Positions 18,340 to 23,649 of a DNA stretch of 23,649 nucleotides are shown piece by piece. Every line of letters starts with the position of its first letter. Position 1 is the stretch's first letter. Made by a program: the position numbers and the translations under genes. The stretch is from Chara braunii (lineage: Eukaryota; Streptophyta; Charophyceae; Charales; Characeae): NCBI GenBank assembly GCA_003427395.1, contig BFEA01000071.1, forward strand, positions 2,594,194-2,617,842, given 5' to 3'. The notes under the pieces were generated by a model. The model saw only the letters and a program-made list of their open reading frames with translations. It made no database searches and had not been told where the DNA came from.

Positions 18340-18585
18340 ATGAAGGATAACGAGATCCTAGTGGTGAAAAGCACTTTAATCAGAGAAAAGAGAGAGGGGT
18401 GGGAGGAAGAGGCCTTCAAAGACATGGAAGACAACATGCAAGTGCAGAGGGAGTATGAAGTGGGAATTGCCAGAGAAAAGAAGTACATTGAGTATGTAGT
18501 TTATTTCTACGGGCCTGGGAACAAGCTACATGGCACCGGTTCTATGCTAGAGAGCGTGGGAAGGGCCAGGGCGAAGCTCGGGTGA
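18340..18585 (+). CDS. Small uncharacterised protein or exon, copy 1 of a paired reading frame
   Basis: The ATG at 18340 opens 81 codons to TGA 18583. The protein is charged and probably helical at first (IREKREGWEEEAFKDMED), followed by KKYIEYVVYFYGPGNKL, which looks like two beta strands around a Gly turn. It aligns without gaps over 74 residues with the reading frame at 18949: Trp21, Ile50-Glu51-Tyr52, Gly58 and Leu63 coincide. The frame ends inside CTCGGGTGAGC, so the end may be a splice donor (GTGAGC) rather than a true stop. A TCAG/CAATCAG-rich spacer follows. It may be a distant relative of the N half of domain A at 19386. The function is unknown. Confidence 0.45.
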   Translation: MKDNEILVVKSTLIREKREGWEEEAFKDMEDNMQVQREYEVGIAREKKYIEYVVYFYGPGNKLHGTGSMLESVGRARAKLG

Positions 18586-18948
18586 GCTTAGCAGTACCTG
18601 AAGCTTACCACTCTCGAGTTTTCACAGTACTCAGTTCTCAGCAATCGGTTCTCAGTATTCAGTTCTTATGTTCAACTCCAAACAATCAATTTAGTAGGCA
18701 AATCAGCAATCAGATCAGTCACCAGCGAAACAGCAATCCGAACGACAATCATCAGATCAATAGTCGGATCAGCAAGCGTTCAGTTTCCTGATCATCATCA
18801 AGATGCAGCACTCAGAAAACAACGGCTAGTTATCAGCAATCAACTCTCAGCAGTTCAGCAATCAACTCAATAGCTTTTCATACCTAGATCATCCAAGAGT
18901 CACCCGTTTCGAGTTGGTGATCCGATGTAGTGAGGATTTAGTGAGAAT
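18586..18948 (+). repeat. CAATCAG/TCAGCA-rich low-complexity spacer 1 (possible intron)
   Basis: Dominated by words such as CAGCAATCA, CAATCAG and ATCAG. It starts at a plausible donor (GTGAGC, 18581-18586), and several AG acceptors lie near its end. For example, joining at GATTTAG (about 18942) would keep the reading frame into copy 2. This is inference. It could equally be intergenic low-complexity DNA. Confidence 0.4.
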
Positions 18949-19173
18949 ATGGGCAGCACCAACACAGTTAAAGTCTCCTGCTCGCTGTATCAGAGTGCTG
19001 AAGAGACTTGGAGGGAAAGTGCAGTTGAGGAGTACAACTAGCAGACTATTTTGATGATGGGACGTGCACTGACCCTCGTGAGAAACCATACTAAAATTGA
19101 GTACACATACTTTCTGCACGGCAAGGATGGGAGACTATGTGCTATCATGACTTCTGAGGGTACTGTTGAGTAG
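18949..19173 (+). pseudogene. Copy 2 of the small paired reading frame, with a nonsense codon
   Basis: The ATG at 18949 opens a 74-codon frame interrupted by TAG at codon 31 (19039-19041) and ended by TAG at 19171-19173. It aligns position for position with copy 1 at 18340: AEETW with KREGW, KIEYTYFLHGKDGRL with YIEYVVYFYGPGNKL. The internal stop makes it a pseudogene, or else an exon pair whose splicing I cannot resolve. It is flanked on both sides by CAATCAG-rich spacers. Confidence 0.4.
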
Positions 19174-19385
19174 GCAAGGGGGACTATTGACAACCATCAG
19201 TGAACGTTCTGTCTCCGAACAAGAACAACTCACTTATCAGGACAACCTGCAATCATCTAATTCGCAGTCAATCATTAGCAATCAGTTATTATTGGTAATC
19301 AACTTTCAGCAATCAGTTTCCCGCAATCAGTTTGGTGACCTGTTCTCCGGGACCATCTGATTAGCTTGTACTGACAAGAATACTC
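19174..19385 (+). repeat. CAATCAG-rich low-complexity spacer 2 (possible intron)
   Basis: Same word content as spacer 1: GCAATCATCTAATTCGCAG, then AGCAATCAG repeated around 19288-19332. It separates copy 2 of the small frame from the larger ORF at 19386. Confidence 0.45.
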
Positions 19386-20060
19386 ATGAGCACAGTTCAG
19401 TCTACACCGGTCAGTGAGTCAGTGCTGGCCAGCCTCAATTGGTTCTCATGCAAGGAGGCATTCCGTTATCAGTATGTTAGTGTCATTGGTTTCAGACAGG
19501 GAGATCTGTCAATCTTCATTGTCCAGACCAGTTTTGTTGATGGCACTATCCATGATCTGAGGCCTTATCTGAAGAAGGGCAAGGAGGCTCATGAACTTTT
19601 CGATCCAGTCTGGATCTCAGCCACCGAATACCTTGAGCAGAGAGAGAGGGAGCTCGATGAGAGTGGCACTACGTTGATCCGCAGCTTCGGGCCGATGCTT
19701 TATACTGACTATCCTAGGCCTCCAGTCCCTTCTCTTCTCAAAGATGGCACGAGTTGGCTGGATGTGATTGGTTTGGCAAAGAGGTACATCTCTCCGGCAG
19801 TGGTCGACATTGAGGCACTGACCGAGCCCACCGAGTATCCCTACCTCAGACGAGGGGGCTTTTCAGTGGACGGACTGCCTACTTTGTGGGAGGAGTTTTG
19901 CTCCATGGTTAACTACTGTGTCATGTGCCTTGGATGGTCATGCTCAGAGCTTGCTGGCTACAGGTGGCATTTTGTCACAAAGCCTCAGTCTCAGATTGTA
20001 CGTGGGCGTGGGTCACGGCACCGGAGAAGATCAATGAAAAGGAAGATTGAGAGAGACTGA
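19386..20060 (+). CDS. Uncharacterised protein with domains A and B, intact frame
   Basis: The ATG at 19386 gives 224 residues ending at TGA. Domain A (about residues 13-125) begins LASLNWFSCKEAFRYQYV and contains IHDLRPYL, a charged helix (YLEQRERELDE) and RPPVPSLLKDGTSWLDVIGL. Domain B (about 135-205) contains PTEYPYLRRGGFSVDGLP, WEEFCSMVNYCVMCLGW and CSELAGY. The last 20 residues are highly basic (RGRGSRHRRRSMKRK), fitting nucleic-acid binding or a nuclear signal. Domain A matches the broken minus-strand copies at 5456-5890, 4932-5495 and 5940-6180; domain B matches the repeats at 4384-4944. No known family is recognised. It could be a Gag-like or second protein of a retroelement, or a host multigene family. 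An AATAAA lies at 20336-20341, about 275 bp downstream. Confidence 0.6.
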   Translation: MSTVQSTPVSESVLASLNWFSCKEAFRYQYVSVIGFRQGDLSIFIVQTSFVDGTIHDLRPYLKKGKEAHELFDPVWISATEYLEQRERELDESGTTLIRSFGPMLYTDYPRPPVPSLLKDGTSWLDVIGLAKRYISPAVVDIEALTEPTEYPYLRRGGFSVDGLPTLWEEFCSMVNYCVMCLGWSCSELAGYRWHFVTKPQSQIVRGRGSRHRRRSMKRKIERD

Positions 20061-20449
20061 CCAGAGGGATGAGTGAGGACTCTTGAGAGGTGCTGACCAT
20101 GCTCGTTTATGTGTACTTTCTGAGATTATTACGAGTTCTCATTCTTCCCTCACTCAATTGCTCATGTCTTTGCTCGAGTCAGTCAGTCTTATTTTCTGCA
20201 TTATTCTTGCTTGATGATTGCCTTCGTGGATGTTTCGTCACAGTTCTCAAGATCAGATTGACATAATTGATGCATGCACAACACCCCATAATTTTATGAT
20301 TATTATTTGCCTAATTCTTTGCTGTTCCAAATCAAAATAAAAGATTCCTAAGACCGGGGGCCGGCGAAGACCATAATTGAAGGGTCTCGCTCGCAGCCGG
20401 ACGCATACAACAGGAAGGAATTTGCATTATTTAATTTATTTTATTTATT
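20061..20449 (+). other. 3' flank with a poly(A)-signal-like AATAAA
   Basis: No coding. AATAAA at 20336-20341 follows the 19386 ORF and could serve as its polyadenylation signal. A GC-rich segment (20355-20410) and an AT-rich ATTTATTTTATT tract (20430-20450) precede the integrase fragment. Confidence 0.4.
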
Positions 20450-20466
20450 GCAATCACATACAAAAT

Positions 20467-21407
20467 CCTACGTGACAGCCTGTTGGCTTTCCGGTCGCCC
20501 AGAGCGGCCCGCCTGGAAAAAGTGCGACAATGCGACAAGCCGCCAAAATCACGCGGTATGTTAACCGTTTTCTCGGGATGCACCATGATACGGAAGAAAT
20601 CGTGACCGATAACGGGGCAGAATTCAGAGGGGAAGTATTAAGGAACCTGGTCATGCACGGTGTTGCTGTGCGGAACACCGCGCCTCATATGTCACAATCC
20701 AATGGGCTGGTAGAAAACGCCAACAGGGTGATAAAGACAGCACTGCGACAAAAAATCACGGCACGGGATCCGAGGCCCTGGCCTGATATCGTCGACCACA
20801 TCCTAGCGGTCCATCGTGGAACGCCTCACGAATTGACGGGCCTGAGCCCCTTCCAATTAAGGACTAATAGTGTCGCTTGCGTTTTGATACCAAGCCTCCC
20901 CGACGAATCAACGCTTAACCACCGACTTACAAGGGCCACATCGCGAGACAAGGCCAAGCGGCACCCGGAGTTAATGGAACGGTTCGTCCCCAGACTAGCC
21001 CGAAAACGCCAAAAAATGACCGAGTTGGCCCATGGCCGACAGGTCCGGAGCTACGAGGCCCGGAACGGGAAAGCAGGTCCACGGCCCCAGTACAAATTGG
21101 GGGCATTGTGCAGGTAAGGAAATGTGCTCGCCAGGGTAAGGTAGCGCCACGATTCTTCGGGCGATTTCCCGTGATTGAGCTCGGACCGAACGGCGTGAAC
21201 ACCGTGCGGCTTGCGCCTGAGGTCTCCGGCAGCAGATCGGCTCGTTCGATCATTCGCCACGTGTCCTACCTTCGTCCCCTCCCTCCTTCCCCATCTTCGC
21301 ATTTATCCGATTCCTCCTCCGCTGCGGAAGAAAACAACGACTGTTTATCGCTTGTCTCTCCGTCTCCTTCTCGTTCTCTCTCTATCACTTCATGGCCATC
21401 GCCATGA
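20467..21407 (+). mobile_element. Second LTR-retrotransposon integrase fragment, frameshifted
   Basis: The frame is open before the ATG at 20530 from just after a TGA near 20477, reading GFPVAQSGPPGKSA, typical of the middle of a Ty3-type integrase core. The ORF 20530-21117 has Asp27 (IVTDNGAEF) and Glu62 (NGLVENANR) with only 34 residues between them instead of 35, then HRGTPHELTGLSPFQL. The first catalytic Asp and the zinc finger are missing. Near 21103-21110 the reading shifts: the frame at 21108-21407 carries VQVRKCARQGKVAPRFFGRF and IRHVSYLRP, the usual small C-terminal module of integrase. The DNA is GC-richer than the element at 6-9 kb, so it is another family. Truncated and frameshifted. 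Confidence 0.75.
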
Positions 21408-21642
21408 GTTTTCTTACGGAGCGAGCTCTCGACAGTTCTCTGCTGGTGCCACGGTGTCACATCTCGGCGATTCGACAAGTTCATCATCCACGGCTCAATC
21501 CAGATCTTCGGCGACTTGCGCAGTTCTTCTGTACCGAGGGAGTGTACGTGGCTGCTGAGTTTCGTTTTGCAGGAAGTCTCGGGCGGTTGTTTTAGCAGAG
21601 GCAATAGGAGTTCATCGGCGATCGGCGCCGGGAATCAGCCAC
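21408..21642. other. Junction between integrase fragment and next ORF group
   Basis: No recognised gene. Short frames on both strands overlap. A downstream LTR of the integrase element could lie here, but I see no paired copy. A CACGTGTC box lies at 21640-21647, and another at 21258-21265 inside the integrase tail. Confidence 0.35.
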
Positions 21643-21885
21643 GTGTCCACGGTGGTCGCCTTCAGTGGTGACATCAGCACCATCAACCCGTTGTGGCATA
21701 AAGTTATTACGACGACGCTCCGGCTGTGGGCACAACAGTTGGCGGCGGAGTGGAATCATTGGCTCACGCCCCACGGAGACAACCTTTTTCTCATAGACGA
21801 CGTCGATTTCGACGGGATTCGAACTTTCCAGCACGAACCCGCGGTGGTGCTCCCGGAACTCGTCCCCTTCCCTCGTCCTCAATGA
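21559..21885 (+). CDS. Gag-like or unknown ORF, N-terminal part, overlapping the next start
   Basis: The frame is open from 21559 to TGA 21883-21885. A GTG at 21643 would give 80 residues, and no early ATG exists. The translation looks protein-like (LWHKVITTTLRLWAQQLAAE, then WNHWLTPHGDNLFLIDDVDF), more so than the competing frame, which is Arg-rich and repetitive here. Its stop overlaps an in-context ATG in another frame as ATGA at 21882-21885, where the next ORF's sensible sequence begins. Either a one-base frameshift split a single gene, or two ORFs overlap. I think a frameshift is more likely. No family recognised with certainty. Confidence 0.4.
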   Translation, partial: VSFCRKSRAVVLAEAIGVHRRSAPGISHVSTVVAFSGDISTINPLWHKVITTTLRLWAQQLAAEWNHWLTPHGDNLFLIDDVDFDGIRTFQHEPAVVLPELVPFPRPQ

Positions 21886-22814
21886 ACCCATCCCCGATCT
21901 CCACTTTCGACCTCCCCTCCTTCTTTCCCATCTTCTGGCGGTCCGGAGTCCATCCGCATCTTTCCTTTCGACTGGAATCACTTGTTGTCCCCCTTCTCGA
22001 TCCCTTCCAGTGGAGACGTTGGCGAGAGCACTTCGTTGAGTTATCGGTGTGTCTGGTTGGAGTACGGGTCACGTGGACGCAGCACGGAGATCACCGCCAG
22101 TGGGCCGAGTACCTCGAGCTGCTTATCATCCAGGCGTGGCGAACGAAAGTGGAAGGCAATCTGCTCGAATTCCTCTTCGGATCGGTGCGGCCCGATCTCC
22201 GCCAACCGATCGTACACAAGTTAACGGTCCCCCTTGCACAGCTGGCCGACGATCTCCCTCTTGAGATGGTCTCGCAGAGCGACGACAGCCCGGTCCGGCA
22301 CGTTCTTACGCGGACCTTGGCGCCATATCTTCAGTGGTCGGCGTGCTTGGAGGAACCGGGGAGCCACCGCAAACCGCCATCACAGCGCGGTTACCTGAAC
22401 CCGCACGAGATAGTCGATCTCGCCTTCTTCCAAGATTGGACGGATTCCGAGAACGAGGAGATAGAGATTGAAGCGGAAGAAGAAAGCTCGGAAGAAGACG
22501 AAGAGGTCAAAGAAGAGGCCGACGAGGAAAAAACTCCCGAAGAAGGGAGTTACAGTGAGCACAGCGCAGGGGAGCAAAGTGAGGAGGAGGAGGAGGAAGA
22601 ACAAGACGACGACGAAGAAGAAGAAGAAGACCAGGGGGAAGTAGAGGAGTCGGAGTACGAAGGATTTGAGGAGGAAGTGCGTGACGAGGCTCGGGCCCAG
22701 GCCCAGGCACAGAAGAGGGGAAGAAATCGCGGCCGGGAAGAGACAGCTGGAATTCGCCAGCGCAGCCGGCCAGCCGCTCATCGACGATCCGGCCCGGGAT
22801 CCAGAGCCGCCTAA
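21882..22814 (+). CDS. Gag-like protein with strongly acidic tract
   Basis: The same frame is open from an ATG at 21726, but residues before 53 are low-complexity Arg-rich, so I prefer the ATG at 21882 (310 residues). The first half is globular and Trp/Leu-rich (WRRWREHFVELSVCLVGV; EYLELLIIQAWRTKVEGNLL), like a helical capsid or gag region. Then comes GYLNPHEIVDLAFFQDW and a tract of about 80 residues made almost only of Glu, Asp and Ser (22449-22690). The reading probably shifts near 22718, because the next frame continues sensibly as QPLIDDPARDPEPPKPEDG and ends at TGA 22867, whereas this frame becomes Arg-rich before TAA 22812. I recall similar proteins as dispersed families in Chara, from memory only. 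A retroelement or host origin cannot be decided here. Confidence 0.5.
   Translation: MNPSPISTFDLPSFFPIFWRSGVHPHLSFRLESLVVPLLDPFQWRRWREHFVELSVCLVGVRVTWTQHGDHRQWAEYLELLIIQAWRTKVEGNLLEFLFGSVRPDLRQPIVHKLTVPLAQLADDLPLEMVSQSDDSPVRHVLTRTLAPYLQWSACLEEPGSHRKPPSQRGYLNPHEIVDLAFFQDWTDSENEEIEIEAEEESSEEDEEVKEEADEEKTPEEGSYSEHSAGEQSEEEEEEEQDDDEEEEEDQGEVEESEYEGFEEEVRDEARAQAQAQKRGRNRGREETAGIRQRSRPAAHRRSGPGSRAA
22449..22690 (+). repeat. GAA/GAG/GAC purine-rich tract coding the acidic region
   Basis: The plus strand is almost all GAA, GAG and GAC codons. The reverse strand read here gives a Phe/Leu/Val-rich hydrophobic frame (22380-22781) that is only a shadow. Confidence 0.7.
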
Positions 22815-22822
22815 GCCCGAGG

Positions 22823-23437
22823 ATGGAGCGACCGCTGGCGAGACTTCTGCCGCACCAGCGAGACGGTGACGAAGCTGATCCCCCTCCCCCTCTGCCTCCG
22901 ACCGCCCACCAACTCGTCCACGTACCGATGCGGGGCATCGGGCTTCGTCCCCGGTCGTTATCCCGCCGTCCCCTTGACCACCTCTCCTTTCGCCATATCT
23001 CTACTCGCGTCACCTTCCCCGCCAATCCCTTCCCCATCGATACCTTCCGCTTTTTCTACACCACTTGTCTCGTTGTCACTATTCATCCCCACCCTTCTAC
23101 CCGATGTGCCCGCCCTGTCTTCTGCCTCCATATCCTCTTCCTTAGTGCCGCGTGGTGGGGCCACAATATGATCGAGGTGTATTGCATGATTAAGGGGACT
23201 ATCCCCGCATGCGAGAACCACGATCACTTCCGCGCGGCCCTTTTCCGAACCTTTACCACCCTCTATCCCGACTACCTCGCATCTCTCCCCCACACTGGCA
23301 ACCGATTCCCCCGCTTTCACCGGATTGTTCGCTATCAGGAACTTCCTTCCCCCGCTACCCATCAACCCTCCCCCTCGCCACCCCTCCATGTACCGTCTCC
23401 CCTTTCCCCTCCCCGGCGCTGGCTGATGCATAACTAG
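22823..23437 (+). CDS. Uncharacterised Pro/Cys-containing ORF downstream of the acidic protein
   Basis: The ATG at 22823 gives 204 residues ending at TAG 23435. The N-terminal 60 residues and the C-terminal 35 are Pro/Ser/Arg-rich low complexity. The middle (about 75-170) looks globular: FRFFYTTCLVVTIH, then HILFLSAAWWGHNMIEVYCM, PACENHDHFRAALFRTF, TLYPDY and RFPRFHRIVRYQEL. Short motifs resemble the minus-strand frame at 1127-1546. It starts inside the end of the alternative frame of the previous gene (TGA 22867), so the two may be parts of one frameshifted reading or consecutive ORFs. Large overlapping frames on the minus strand (22507-23551) are taken as GC-driven shadows. The function is unknown. 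Confidence 0.45.
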   Translation: MERPLARLLPHQRDGDEADPPPPLPPTAHQLVHVPMRGIGLRPRSLSRRPLDHLSFRHISTRVTFPANPFPIDTFRFFYTTCLVVTIHPHPSTRCARPVFCLHILFLSAAWWGHNMIEVYCMIKGTIPACENHDHFRAALFRTFTTLYPDYLASLPHTGNRFPRFHRIVRYQELPSPATHQPSPSPPLHVPSPLSPPRRWLMHN

Positions 23438-23649
23438 TGGGCACGTGTCATGACGGCGACATGTGTAATCCCCTCCTTGGTTTGTCAAAGGCCCTCCCTG
23501 AGGAATTAGTAGTAGAGCAGTGCTGCCACGTTGGACGACGTCCACACTCATTCAAACGGTAAGTGGCATAGAGAGAAGAGCTCCGCGTGACGATCGATTA
23601 GAGAAATCGACACGTGTCAACAAGCAAGCAGGAGCTTGCTAATATTGGA
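23438..23649. other. Right-edge non-coding region with two CACGTGTC boxes
   Basis: No gene. CACGTGTC occurs at 23442-23449 and 23611-23618, the second within the palindrome GACACGTGTC. These match G-box/ABRE-like cores known from plant promoters. The element continues beyond the window. Confidence 0.4.

Noticed and set aside
21100-21120. Programmed frameshift between integrase core and C-terminal module
   Set aside because: Programmed shifts in LTR elements lie between gag and pol, not inside integrase. No slippery heptamer is evident, so this is treated as an indel.
22380-22781. Hydrophobic Leu/Phe/Val-rich minus-strand ORF resembling membrane segments
   Set aside because: It is the reverse reading of the GAA/GAG acidic tract, a codon-composition shadow.
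22507-23551. Two long minus-strand ORFs (176 and 197 codons)
   Set aside because: GC-rich shadow frames full of Arg, Gly and Pro. The plus-strand frames show globular segments and better codon patterns.

Overview
This looks like non-coding, transposon-rich nuclear DNA from a eukaryote with a large genome. I see no compact gene array, no Shine-Dalgarno-type operons, and no tRNA, rRNA or CRISPR. What can be read is mostly decayed retroelement coding sequence in pieces, separated by long stretches without open frames. The plant-type LINE tail, the Ty3/gypsy pol and the acidic, Glu-rich gag-like ORF remind me of charophyte green algae such as Chara. That is an impression from memory, not a demonstrated assignment.

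Layout. 1-2758: little coding, except one minus-strand open frame (1127-1546) with coding-like codon use. 2759-4303 (minus): the 3' part of a LINE, with ORF2 remnant, 3' UTR and a tail of six TTTAGGAA units. 4384-6180 (minus): a broken gene made of repeated units of an unrecognised domain. 6150-9179 (plus): a Ty3/gypsy pol (RT, RNase H, integrase) in a single frame broken by five stops, head-to-head with the previous gene. 9180-11110: UTR- or LTR-like DNA with three families of degenerate tandem repeats. 11287-11757 (minus): a gag-like N-terminus with a nonsense codon. 11758-18339: largely non-coding, with local duplications, one doubtful 198-codon ORF (13908-14504) and an assembly join (one N between perfect 95-bp copies). 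18340-20060 (plus): three small ORFs separated by TCAG/CAATCAG-rich spacers. The third is homologous, by eye, to the repeated units on the minus strand at 4.4-6.2 kb. 20450-21400: a GC-richer integrase fragment with its C-terminal domain, from another LTR element. 21559-23437: overlapping ORFs of a gag-like or unknown protein with a strongly acidic tract, then a Pro/Cys-containing ORF.

The most interesting signal is the unrecognised two-part domain family (called A and B here). It is present as several tandem, frameshifted copies on the minus strand near 5 kb and as one nearly intact copy at 19.4 kb. A pair of related 74-residue reading frames lies directly upstream of the intact copy. All similarities were found by reading translations by eye. 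No alignment statistics or database searches were possible.
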